Shown: one piece after another, positions 1 to 10,911 of the stretch
Layout: every line of letters starts with the position of its first letter
Position numbering within the stretch: the stretch's first letter is position 1
Translations under genes and position numbers: made by a program
Notes under the pieces: model-generated
Databases searched by the model: none
What the model was told of the DNA's origin: nothing
Seen by the model: the letters and a program-made list of their open reading frames with translations, nothing else
Assembly: GCA_949825025.1 (NCBI GenBank)
Contig: OX463778.1
Coordinates: 29,531,265 to 29,595,264, forward strand
From: Siphlonurus alternatus
Lineage: Eukaryota; Arthropoda; Insecta; Ephemeroptera; Siphlonuridae
DNA length: 64,000 nt
Direction: 5' to 3'

Positions 1-482
1 ATATAAGTATCACCATTATATATATTATATATTATATATTATATGGTATCACTTTAATTAAGATTTAATATTTGGTAATAGAATATAGTAAATATTAATT
101 GCAGCTACTATTAAAATTTAATTGAATTTATTATAGGGATAATCCCAAGGTAGAGGGACCTTGGGATAATCCAATAAGGAAAATTAAGGGATCGATCTCG
201 ACTTAAATTCTGTGAAATAATTTCGAATAATCTTTAAATTTCGCGGTCATGTAATTAAAATTGGTTTCGGGCGGTTTCGTTTTGTTTTAAATATTCAGTA
301 AAAAATAGAACATTTTATTCATAGAAAACTACATAAAAATTAAATTAAGAGTTTATTTGCTATATTAATCTTTAATTTTAATAGTTATCGCATTTCTATG
401 GATAAAAGTCTTAACTTGACTTTGAAAATAAACCATTCCATTTCCGGTTCCGCTTTGCTAGCAGCAACGTGAACGTGACAGG
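1..482. other. Upstream region of RPS26, AT-rich
   Basis: No gene seen. A near-perfect hairpin lies at about 139-173 (arms GGATAATCCCAAGGT and its complement, 6-base loop). The last ~50 bases before the RPS26 start codon are pyrimidine-rich (for example TTTCCGGTTCCGCTTT), which fits the 5' end of a ribosomal-protein mRNA, but I cannot place the transcription start. Confidence 0.4.
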
Positions 483-3400
483 ATGGTAAGATATTCGTGT
501 TTTGTTCTGTATTTACGGCTCTTTAACTATATTTAGCATGAATTTTCGATAGCTGGACCGTAATTTACCAAATCTGTTCAATTATAATGAACAAAATGCT
601 TCAAATGCTATGGTTTTGAAGATCTGAATATAGCTTTGAGCGCCTCCCAAGCTTTTCAACCATGAGGCCTCTGTTCAAATAACACATGGCTCTCCCCTTT
701 TTTTTCTCACAGTATTTTGACAAATTTTCTTTCACAGACTGGTAAACGAAGAAATGGAGGACGCTCCAAACACGGGCGCGGACACGTGAATCCTGTACGT
801 TGCACCAACTGTGCCAGATGCGTGCCGAAAGACAAGGCGATCAAGAAGTTTGTGATCCGTAATATCGTTGAGGCTGCTGCAGTTCGAGACATCAATGAAG
901 CCAGTTGTTATCCTTGTGAGTATAATATAGAATTGACTGCTGTGACATTGACAGAGAAACTTCAGAGACAATGAGCACGAATTTTGGAGACAAACATGAT
1001 GGGGTCCAGGTATGCATATCATACATGGCGAGAACTGTCAAGGTGATGCTGCAGTCTTTCAAGCGAGAGTTTACTACTGGTCGCATGGAGTCACTGGAGT
1101 CGCGTTTCTGGAGGACATCAATCAAATCACAAACAGCTGATGAAATTAGGATTAAATAGTAGTCAACACAAATTAGTGGACATGAAGGTGATCCATTTTA
1201 TGAAGATTTTTATCGACCGGTATGCATATAATAAGTTGAGACGAACCCTAGAATTACCGGGGAGTGGAGACAACCCATGAATCTTTTATATCGATTAAAA
1301 AGTGAAAAATACTGCTCCAAAATAGTTTGAAAAAAAAATTCATCTCAAAATTTAAGAAGGACCCAAGAGGTTTTCAACAGACAAAAACCACCCGTTGATA
1401 CATTTACGAGCTGGTTGAAGAGATGAGAGAAACCAAACTTTACTACACAGTAAAAATTCACTAAAAGCCGCGGGCCAATCATGGCGCAGTATATGGTCTG
1501 TACCTCTTGAGTGCAGCTTTGGTTAGCCAACGAAAAATGCATTTCCGCTTTTTCGTTAAAGAACTATTTTTTATATTTGCAACATGCTAGCGAAATAACA
1601 TACCGCAGAAACATTTACTGTGCACAAGTCGTCAACGAATCAAGGAAAAGTATTTGCATTGAGGTTACTCTACTTGCGAAATGTAAACTAAGGTTTGAAA
1701 GACAGTATTTCCAGACTTAAACTCTCGCTTGAAAGACTGTATGAATACAGTATGTATGCATGTACTACAGTCTTAACATATCTTAGATTACCTGTAGACT
1801 CTATGACGCCTAGCTTCGAGACTGTAGCCGTATGTCTGGATGGGATAAAGCAAAAAACGATCGCCGCAGTTGAATCTTTGTTTACTGTATATTGAAGTAA
1901 CAGGGAAAGTTAAATCCCATGCACGTACCCAGAACAAGACCATTGATCTAAATTTCTTTTAATTTTGTTACAGCATACCAGCTGCCCAAGTTGTATGCGA
2001 AGCTTCACTACTGTGTGTCCTGCGCCATTCACTCGAAGGTGGTGCGTAACAGGTCCAAGGAGGAGCGACGCAACAGGCTCCCACCTGTTCGCAACTTCCC
2101 CAGGGTGAGTTTTCAATATTTATAAAGTGATATTCTATTTCTATGCATATACTTGCTTAATTAACCCCAAATTAAGTTTTAAGAGTTGCTATTGGTGCTG
2201 GAAACTGTAATGTCCTTCCAGATAAGCCAAAACTGGAGACGATAAAAATAACATTTGGGGTCTAGTTTAAGTTGCACCAATAAGAAGATATTGTGCACCT
2301 CATGATTTTCAAAATTTTATATAGTACTGTACTCAGAGTCTTCTGCGCGCAATGTTTCTAACAAAACATTGTTCAATGTCTGTCGCGTGGTGTAATTTTC
2401 GATTGTTGAACGCGAGAAAGGAACAAAGTAAACAAACTCCGCTGTTTACAATTTTTTGCCGCTGGCGGCGCCACCAGCGAGCGGTAATTATCAAGGGAAG
2501 CATTATGAATAACATGAAAAACTAATAGAAATAATTAGAAAATTGAGGACATGTTTTCAAAAATCAAGTGAAATGGAAAAAAACATGCGCGGCAATTTTA
2601 TAGAAAAAAATAAGAATTTTTAACGGTTTTTTATCATTGAAACGGTCGAAGAAATGTGGAGCGATAACCATGCATGGTGTAAGTAATGTATATCATTTCT
2701 GTGTTCCCAATTAAGGGCTTGTAAGCTCTAAAATCTTTTAGCTAGCAGTTCTGGCAGAACTTGGCTGCCCTTACCAGCCGCACCAGTGTCCATTTGTTGA
2801 TTTATTTAAAAATAAAAAGCAATATAATAGGGTTTTAAAATTGTACCTTTGAATTTCTTATATCCTGAAGATATAGCAGTAATTCGATAATTTACAAGTT
2901 TCTATGCTGTTAGACCTTAATACTGGAGTGACTGGAGTCCCGTCCAACATCTATGATTGCACAAAATCACATTAAAGGCAATGAAACGCCAACCTCAGTC
3001 TGCGTCGTCTTTTCTATGTGCTAAAAATAAGATAAAGTAACGTTATATTTACTAATAATTAATTTTTTACATTACCTGGATCAATGTAGTACGAAATAAT
3101 GATATTTTTTTATACTTTTGGTATGATATTTTGGAAGTTATCGTTACATTTAGGCGTCAACTCGCGCATTTCCTATGTTAAACAATGGCGCATAGTCAAC
3201 AAAAACCGCTCGCTAGTGGCGCCTCTGGTCACTCTGGCGGGCGCAAAATGGAACTAAAGCGTCACGCAATAATCGGGCCACGCGACAGACATTGAACAAT
3301 GTTTTGTTAGAAACATTGCGCGCAGAAGACTCTGACTGTACTTCAAAAGCAAATCACTGCTGATTTTGATTTTCACTTATTTTCATTGTTACGGTACATT

Positions 3401-3765
3401 ATGTATTTATTTTTGTGTCAGCCAATAGTTTCCTTGGTGAAATGCGATTTTCACGACTTACAACTTGGAAGTATGAAATATTTCCAGCTGTAGGTCTAAC
3501 AGAAAAAATAAGTACCTCAACCTTTATTTACCCTGTGATTCACAAAGGTTGGAATTAAGTGATGCTTTCCAAGTTTATCCTTTTTGTTTGTAGGGAAAAT
3601 GTTACATTTATTATTGCTGCTATAGTTTGAACATTATTTGCTGCTACCATAGCAATTTTTTTGCACGGAATAATGTTTTCTCATATATTTGTTGTACACG
3701 GAAACTAAAACTTCATTTCTTTTTGTTTTCAGAATGACATGCGACAGCAACAAATTCGCAAGTAA
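483..3765 (+). CDS. RPS26: 40S ribosomal protein S26 (eS26), four coding exons
   Basis: Structural protein of the small ribosomal subunit, located near the mRNA exit channel. Coding exons are 483-485 (ATG only), 738-915, 1974-2104 and 3733-3765. All junctions are GT-AG and the phases join without a break to give 114 residues, the usual length for this family in arthropods. The zinc-binding cysteine pairs fall at the family positions C23/C26 and C74/C77. The block [18 protein letters not shown] and the block [19 protein letters not shown] are diagnostic. The C-terminus is short and basic (QQQIRK). A polyadenylation signal AATAAA lies at about 3789. Intron 3 carries a complete hAT-type element (2334-3334). 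Nothing looks broken, so this is very probably the functional gene rather than a processed copy, because it keeps its introns. Confidence 0.97.
2326..3342. mobile_element. hAT-like non-autonomous DNA transposon in RPS26 intron 3
   Basis: The element spans 2334-3334 (1001 bp). Its terminal inverted repeats start CAGAGTCTTCTGCGCG and match perfectly for about 57 bp; looser inverted similarity continues inward (the GCCGCTGGCGGCGCC region near 2458 against the region near 3205-3235). It is flanked by a perfect 8-bp target duplication ACTGTACT (2326-2333 and 3335-3342), which together with CA-starting ends points to the hAT superfamily. No transposase reading frame is present inside, so it must have been moved in trans. 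Confidence 0.88.
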
Positions 3766-3936
3766 CTTTGTTCAAACAAAATTATTCTAATAAAAATACA
3801 AAAAGTAAGATAAAAAGGTATTTTTATTTTATCAATTAGAATAATTTATACCTGCACTACTGTGTGTTTCATTTTTGTTTTTAGTTGTTTACATTTTTAA
3901 ATTGGTTTCAAACTCTATATTATTTAAATTGAAAGG

Positions 3937-4244
3937 TTAAGGGTAAGATAACACGAACAATTGATTATTGTAGTCATATTTGATAAACATGTAAACCTTA
4001 GCAACCTCATAATAATTCTGGATTTTTTTTTTTTAGAGACAGCACCAAAAAAATGTGGACAAAATTTCAAAACAATCGGACGATCCAATTTTTTTAAATG
4101 TTCAGTATAGGGCTTTCCCATGGAGACCTAAACTCAGAAATTAATTTTTAAAAATTGCATCGTCCGATTGTTTTGAAATTTTTGCCATATTTTTTTGGTG
4201 CCACGAACCGTCTCTCAAAATTGTTCGTGTTATCTTCCCCTTAA
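3937..4244. mobile_element. TTAA-flanked palindromic MITE, copy 1
   Basis: A 300-bp foldback sequence (3941-4240) flanked on both sides by TTAA (3937-3940, 4241-4244). Both ends read GGGTAAGATAACACGAACAA in inverted orientation, and most of the element is one long palindrome. TTAA duplication is typical of piggyBac and Kolobok families; the ends do not match canonical piggyBac termini, so the superfamily is unsure. Confidence 0.75.
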
Positions 4245-4552
4245 AGATGAATCTCAGTTGATTGAGATCTCAGAATCGGCCCCCTGGCCTTGAATGCAAA
4301 AAGGGTCAGTGGCGGCTCGTGGGCTTGGACATAGGTGTGTCTGCTGACAGTGGTGCAGGCAAATACATTCGAGGGGTCTGGGGGGTGGGGCCCCCCGGTA
4401 GCCCGCCGCAGGCGCGATTTTTTTTCGGTTTTCGCTTAAATATCTACCATTTTTTTTTATAAAAAAAAATCATTTAAAATAAATATAAGTAGTAGTTGCA
4501 ACCAATATTTATTTTCTGCAAAATGTAATAAGTAATAATTAAACTTTCAGAG

Positions 4553-4907
4553 TTAAGGGTAAGGTAACGCCACCAATGTTAAAAAAAATCCCTCTCACAA
4601 AAATTCTGAAAAAAATTTAAAATGTTCTCCTCCATACCCCCTATCAGTACCTAAAATATCAGGTATACAAATATGATCTAGTTTTTGAGTTATAAAATTT
4701 TAAAGTTGACTACTTTAACATGGAGAAATGAAACTCCCATGTTAAATTGGTCAACTTTAAAAATTCATAACTCAAAAACTAGATCGTATTTGTATACCTG
4801 ATATTTTACCTACTGATAGGGGGTGTAGAGGAGAACATTTTAAATTTTTTTCAGAATTTTTGTGAGAGGGATTTTTTTTAACATTGGTGGCGTTACCTTT
4901 CCCTTAA
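4553..4907. mobile_element. TTAA-flanked palindromic MITE, copy 2
   Basis: Bases 4557-4903 fold back almost completely. The ends read GGGTAAGGTAACGCCACCAA and inverted GGTGGCGTTACCTTTCCC, bounded by TTAA at 4553-4556 and 4904-4907. The core around 4720-4745 carries a short CATGGAGAAATG spacer. Confidence 0.75.
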
Positions 4908-5269
4908 GGGTAAGGTAACGCTTAAGGGTAAGGTAACGCCACCAATGTTAAAAAAAATCCCTCTCACAAAAATTCTGAAAAAAATTTAAAATGTTTTCCT
5001 CTACACCCCCTATCAGTAGCTAAAATATCAGGTATACAAATACGATCTAGTTTTTGAGTTATGAATTTTTAAAGTTGACCAATTTAACATGGGAGTTTCA
5101 TTTCTCCATGTTAAAATAGTCAACTTTAAAAATTTATAACTCAAAAACTAGATCGTATTTGTATACCTGATATTTTAGGTACTGATAGGGGGTATAGAGG
5201 AGAACATTTTAAATTTTTTTCAGAATTTTTGTGAGAGGGATTTTTTTTAACATTGGTGGCGTTACTTAA
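4908..5269. mobile_element. TTAA-flanked palindromic MITE, copy 3, with duplicated left terminus
   Basis: It is nearly identical to copy 2 but with the central spacer inverted. The 18-bp terminus TTAAGGGTAAGGTAACGC occurs twice in a row (4904-4921 and 4922-4939), and the right end has lost about seven bases (GCGTTAC joins TTAA directly at 5266-5269). Both traits suggest local rearrangement between two adjacent copies. Confidence 0.7.
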
Positions 5270-6084
5270 GAGTCGTGAATTTCTTAATTTAATTCATCAT
5301 AAAATAAATAAATTTATTTCTGAGACGGAGTATATAAAATGAAAATAAACGTAAATATAAAATTTAAACAAAAGAAATACAATAAGTAGGGGTGCTAATA
5401 GAATAACATGTAAAATTACTTATAATTTTAATCTATTACGAAAGGAAAACCTCAAAAAGATAATCTGCTAATGCTCTGAGATGTTTGAAAATTTTGCGCA
5501 CCAGCGCGCCAGGCGCTGTGATTGGGCAGCTAGGCACTGTGACTGGTAGCTCCGCAGCGGCCTCTACAGAAAGGCTGCTCGCTAGACAGACACACGATCA
5601 TCATTGAGCGCCCATACTGAGCGAGAAATTTGCCGAGATAGCGCTACAACGTTAAACGTATGTCTGCAAGCGCTGCAGTTTTCTTCGTAGTTTTAAACTT
5701 TCTGCTTCAATTTTTTAACAGAAAATTATGGTTTTTCAACAAATAACACTATAAACTACCAGAAAATATTAAAAAAACATTAAATAAATATCATAATATT
5801 AAGAAAAATTATAAATAAAAATATACAAATATAATTTAAAAAAATGAAATAATTCTGCCAACTTTGCTGGTGTGGCTGCAGTTCAGCAGTACCCCTTACG
5901 AGCCGCCACTGTAAAGGGTTGCAGGGAACTTTGAACTTGCCCTCAATAGGTTCAAATTTTGAAGTGAATCCGTCTGATCAGTTTTTTTAAAATTGAGGTA
6001 GAAGTTAAACATGGGGCCTTATGGATGGAAACAGAAAACGGAGCTGTTGTAGTAGAATAGACTCGCGGACACTGCTAAATCTAA

Positions 6085-6310
6085 ATTTAGACTAGACACG
6101 GGTTATGACTATCTTGGATGCCATCAGAAGAAATTTAAAATCCAAGATATTGACATTTGTAAATTATGTAAAAATGAACCTCAAGACAGATCATCTGTTT
6201 AGATGCTCTGCATTAACTACGGAACTTGACTTGCATGTTCTCTGGCAACATGAAGAGATCCGAGAGGAGTCTTTTCTCTATTGGCTTACTAGAAGTAAAA
6301 TGGTTTAATT
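6085..6310 (+). pseudogene. Decayed C-terminal tail of a non-LTR retrotransposon reverse transcriptase
   Basis: Reading from about 6090 gives RLDTGYDYLGCHQKKF followed by a zinc-knuckle-like CKLCKNEPQD. After a one-base frameshift the sequence continues DHLFRCSAL. This order (RTGHxxLxxH, CxxC, HxxxxC) is the classic C-terminal end of LINE-type reverse transcriptases. The frameshift and the lack of the polymerase domain show that it is a relic. Confidence 0.6.
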
Positions 6311-6428
6311 AATAACCAATATGTGGGCATAAGAAAAGAAGAAGAAGATTTATTTCATTCAACTCTGTCTGACAGAAATTTTCAATACAATATTATGATG
6401 CCGAAGTTACTCACTGAGATTAATTGTT

Positions 6429-6679
6429 AATGGAGTATTGACCTCAATTTTTTTATTGCAGAAATGGATAGAGAGTGCAAAGTTATGTTACCCTGATTTT
6501 TTTGAGCCCGGGAAGTATTTTTAAAACATTATTGTAAGTTCTTTTTGTGACCTCACGATGTGCCGCGCTTTAAGAAAAAGATGGGACTTGCCGCCGCGTG
6601 ACGTCACAAAAAGGATTTTCAATTTTTTAAAAATACTTCCCAAAAAATAAATAAATAATAATAAGGTCGATACTCCATT
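6429..6679. mobile_element. Foldback MITE with ATGGAGTAT...GACCTCA ends (shorter copy)
   Basis: The left end AATGGAGTATTGACCTCA and the right end GGTCGATACTCCATT are inverted copies. The interior shares TTATTGCAGAAATGGATAG, CCCGGGAAGTATTTTTAA and GTGACGTCAC with the element at 7849-8168. The right arm has lost the TTTCTGCAATAA block. Confidence 0.7.
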
Positions 6680-7023
6680 CAAAAATATATAATAATTATA
6701 ATTCAGAATTTGTTGTCTTTGGGAATAATCAATTCAAGTTTTAGAGATGCAAAGGTATTGGAATTCGAATAATAGCAGGCCAACAGTTAAGTTTATAGAC
6801 TTTTACTTAAAAACATTCAGTTAAGTCTTATACACAATTAAGACAGAAAAATCAATGTGAAATATCAAGACGATTAATGTACAAATGCGAGCTTCTATAA
6901 AAAGCATAAAAGTCAATATTTTATGTCAAATGCTTCACAAAAAAGGTAACAAATACAATATTGCAAGTGGTCAGATTAAAAATTAAGTTGTTCCTCAATA
7001 CTTGGTAGGATGTTTTATGATAT

Positions 7024-7147
7024 TCAAGAGGTGGTAGATGCGCTGTCTTGTGCCCTCTTAAGAGTCTTCTCAAATACTTTCTTCACGTCACAGAAGCCTT
7101 GTTTGGTCTTCCCGAAGGAGTTTGGTCCAGCAGAAGTAGGAGTTTCT
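7024..7147 (-). CDS. PCNP: PCNP exon 4 (C-terminus)
   Basis: Acceptor ...TTCCAG at 7148-7150 on the minus strand. It completes a split Arg codon, then reads [18 protein letters not shown] and ends TTS with stop TGA at 7026-7024. The [10 protein letters not shown] block is the family hallmark. Confidence 0.9.
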
Positions 7148-10100
7148 CTGGAACAAAAAAACACATGGAAGCTACAGTACAGTATATCAACCACTTCACA
7201 GATAACTGATTGACTGTTTGTGGGGAAATTTGATATAGAATTAAGGTGTGACTTGTGCTATTGATTCAGCCAGGGAGGATACAGAACAAACCATTACCCA
7301 GGCCCGGTCTGGCAGGGTCGCTAGGTTGCAAATGCGGCCCGGGGCCCAGTTGTGGCGGGCCCTACTGGCCTTTGCAAAATAAATATAGAATAAAAAAAAT
7401 ATACTGTATTGAAGATACTTTAATTTCTTTGAAGACATTTAACAAATTATAGTTATATCTTTTTTGATACTGTTTAAGTGTACTGTTAATTTCTAACATC
7501 CGCGGAACTAATGATATGCTCGGGCCCTGGGCTCCTGGCTGATAGACTGCTGATTTTGTAATTTTGTACTAAATAAGGGTATAATATTGTCACTGTTTTT
7601 AGTAGATGTGGTAATTCACTCTAAAGAAGATTTATAGCAACTTCAGTATTTAAAGTAGAGCTGACGCCAACTTAATGATCCCAAATTTTTTTTAGTTAAT
7701 TAGTATTTGTACTAAAAAAAAAAAAAAAAAAACTAGTACTCTTCCATGTGAAACCAAAGTCAAAATAATTCTATCTCTTCCAGAGAAAAATCCAAAGTCA
7801 GACTAGACACGTCATTTAACATGGGGCCTTACCTGACAAGGCCCCTCAATGGAGTATCGACCTCAATTTTTTTTTATTGCAGAAATGGATAGAGGGTGAA
7901 AAGTTATGCTACCCTGATTTTTTTCAGATTTTTTAGAGCCCGGGAAGTATTTTTAAAAATTATTGAAAGTGCTTTTTGTGACGTCACGCGGCGGCAAGTC
8001 CTATCTTTTTCTTAAGGAGCGGCGTCTCGTGACGTTACAAAAAGAACTTTCAATAATTTTTTAAAAATAGTTCCTGGTCTCTAAAAAATCTGAAAAAAAT
8101 TAGGGTAGCATAACTTTGTAACTCTATCCATTTCTGCAATAAAAAAAAAATGAGGTCGATACTCCATTTACTGTAAGAAAGTTTGTGGATTGGTGGTACG
8201 AAAAAAATATACAGTTATGCTGTATTTATATATAAATTATTTCACTGCAATTCTTCATTTAAAAAAAATAAGTCACGTCCCTTTTTCCAAAAAAACATTG
8301 AACCTCCAGCGAGGTGTTCTCATCCCCCCCCTTCTTTTGTAATGAATCCAAGGCAAAATTTTATCAAAAGTTAAGTTACTTTTTATTCCTATGTAACATC
8401 AAAATTGTATTGTAAAGGCTATTTCAGCCATCAGGATAGCATAAGAGCAGGTATAACACTTGGCTCCTCCAAGCATTATACTAATACTTTGGGATAACCT
8501 ACTTTCTAGTTAATCAGAAGCATGCATTCCCTTATGCTATCCTGCAGTTTAGTATAAGGTTGACGGCAGTTTTCGGCTTAAATAAATTTTAATCCTGCTC
8601 ATGGTGCTTAATTAAACATACAAAACCACCCACAACTATACCTGCCAATGTTTCTCATTCTCATCCTTGCTTCTGGGGGCATCTCCTCAGGCTCAGAGTC
8701 ACTGTCATCATTGAAAGCAGCCGCCACCAGACTTGACTTGGGCTTGGAGCTGCTGCTGCTTGAGTTCTGCTGACAAAGACAAGAGTTCTCATGAAGAGCA
8801 AGGCATACATCCGCAATCTGGAAGACATTTCCATGATAGTCATGAGAGTTTATCAAGTTTATTATGTATAACAAATTCTATAAAAGTATAATGCCATGGG
8901 CATAAAAACTAGGGGTCAGCGTCACTCTGGGAAAAGGGAGACATTTTCATTTTCAGGCTGTTAAAGCTTAAAAACACAGAAACTGTATCACAAGTTTAAG
9001 TAGAACCAACGACATATCTGTTTCACAAAAAATTTTGAGTTGGCATTTTTTTTTTTTTTAATAGTTCTAATGCCTCTTTATGCGGAATTAAAATAATGAA
9101 AAAAAATATGCTTTATTCTCTCAAAGGATCTTTAGGGGAAAAAAAAATCCAAAGTTGGAGTGGATATGGTCTAACGAAACAAAAACCTTCAATTTACTCC
9201 AAGAATGTTCGTTGAATAGTCGTATGAAAATATACTGTATAGCGAGGTACGTATTATGACCTGAGCTTTAGCCATTTGAAAGAAGTTTATTATTTTTATT
9301 TATTTATTACTATTTTTATTATGAAACCAATTCCCTCTGTGAAAAATAAAGAAAAAATCTTAAAATGGGATTTAACCAAGATTACTCTACACAAGGTATA
9401 ACGCTTAGCTTCAAATTTTCATTCTGTTTGCGCAAATAAAACCTGAACCAGAGGGAATTGACTATTAGGGCCTCTTTCGTAGCAGTCATGCATTGATTGG
9501 TTGTGACTTCACAGGCCTTAGCAAATTACTAGTAGGGGCTGTGGGGCTGTTAGTACGAGCCAATTACGTAGCAGTCCCTGATTGGATAATAAATTGGCGG
9601 CAATTGAGCATTGAAATTCTCAAGCTGCGCCAAGATGGCGGAACATCTAACTTATGTATGTGTTAATTTTCTTGATTTTCTCACTGGAAATTGTTTTGTA
9701 ATAATATATTATTTTATGATTTTTTTTTTTTTTTAAAGCTTCTATCATGGAAAATCTCACTATATTTTTCATACCACCAATCCACAAACTTCCGAGAAAA
9801 TCGAGGAGTTTTCTTAAGTACAGGTCAGGTAGATACTAATATAACTGATAGTGTTAAAACTGGGCGTCCTGTCAGAGGGCAGGAAGGGGTTGTTAATCTT
9901 ATTCCACCACAAGCTCGTTTAGAGTTGTATAAAAAGGACTTCCTCTGTAGGTCTGTGTCTGAGTGGAATAAGTTGCCTTGTAATGTAAAACTATGTGTTG
10001 TTAAAAAATTTCCTTCTCTTCTTAAAAATTATTATATTGTTAAAAATAGTATAACCCTGGCTTATTGCTTTAGTATGTTGATAAGTTTGCAGGTTAGCAG

Positions 10101-10873
10101 CCACTTTATTGTGATATGGTGCTTTAGTGCCTTGCTTGCTACCCTCACCCATTATTTGTTCATACTACGTGTGCCTTGGGTGAAATAAATAAAGGCCCCA
10201 TGCTAAATGATGTGTTATTCTCTAATCTTCTCTGACATTTTAGATTAATATAATAATTTTTTAAGGCTATAAAATACATACATATACATACAAAAACATA
10301 TCATATCAATACAGAATACAGTGCATATAAATATTAGTATTATATGTAGTTCCAATGAGAAGCTTCAACACTGACAACACAATTCTCTCAGCCAATGAAA
10401 ATCCAGCACGCGAACTGCGCGCAACGGCATGTTCTATCAAGCAAGCTTCCTATCCTTTAACCCAGCGGTACCGGGTTTTTAATTTTTTCCGACGGTTCTT
10501 ATGAAGGGCAAGATTAATAATTCATATGAGCCACGGGAAAGATCACTTTACACGACAAAAAAAATATACGAGATTTTGTGCAGCATAGAATTTGAATGAA
10601 AAAATAAATAAGATTTTTCTCCTAACAAACCTTACGGAGCGATGTCAGAATGCGGCGCTGCGGCATTTTTAAGTTGAAGCTTGTCATTTAGATTCGATTA
10701 TACAGATATATACGTGTAAGTATTATACAGTATATGTATATTTTAGGAACTATCAGATAGAACTATTTTAGAATAAATTGTGAGTAAATTATTTTAGGGA
10801 AAATAATTAGCCTTTAGCTAATTAAAAGGCTAAAAAGGCTGTAAAGGCTTTACATGCCTTTAGTTCTACATTA

Positions 10874-10911
<38 letters not shown>

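Larger units (their letters stand above)
4299..5919. mobile_element. hAT-like element with CAGTGGCGGCTCGT ends
   Basis: The element spans 4307-5911 (1605 bp). Its ends CAGTGGCGGCTCGT and ACGAGCCGCCACTG are perfect inverted repeats. The flanks AAAAGGGT and TAAAGGGT form an 8-bp target duplication with one mismatch. The left part is G/C-rich (4370-4425). No transposase frame was seen. Two TTAA-type MITEs have inserted within it (4557-4903 and 4926-5265), so it is older than they are. Confidence 0.82.
4245..6420. repeat. Dispersed repeat, copy A, interrupted by a hAT insertion
   Basis: The sequence just after TTAA at 4241-4244 (RGATGAATCTCAG...) and the sequence from 5912 to about 6420 together resemble 25824-26200 in order and orientation. 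Shared landmarks are GAATCTCAGT, TGAATGCAA, CTCAATAGGT/ATCAATAGGT, AATTTTGAAG and TTTATTTCATTCAA. Copy A is split by the hAT element at 4307-5911; the other copy lacks that insert. Part of this copy encodes a decayed reverse-transcriptase tail, so the family may be a chimeric or retroelement-derived repeat. Confidence 0.6.
3766..7023. other. Convergent intergenic region between RPS26 and PCNP
   Basis: No intact gene is seen. The space is nearly filled by repeats: a TTAA-type palindromic MITE (3941-4240), a dispersed repeat starting at 4245, a 1.6-kb hAT element (4307-5911) that itself holds two TTAA MITEs, a decayed reverse-transcriptase tail (about 6085-6310) and a foldback MITE (6429-6679). 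The 3' UTR of RPS26 occupies the first few tens of bases and that of PCNP the last part. Confidence 0.6.
7148..8641. other. PCNP intron 3: repeats only
   Basis: It contains a G/C-rich hAT-like terminus at about 7300-7370 (CAGGCCCGG...), a poly-A/T tract near 7718-7734, the foldback MITE at 7849-8168 and a small inverted-repeat element at 8432-8544. No other gene is seen. Confidence 0.5.

Noticed and set aside
1130..1230. Box C/D snoRNA in RPS26 intron 2 (GCTGATGAAATT near 1136)
   Set aside because: No convincing D box or terminal stem at the right distance.
7290..7540. hAT element with CAGGCCCGGTCTGG end
   Set aside because: A matching inverted end and target duplication were not found; at most a truncated fragment.
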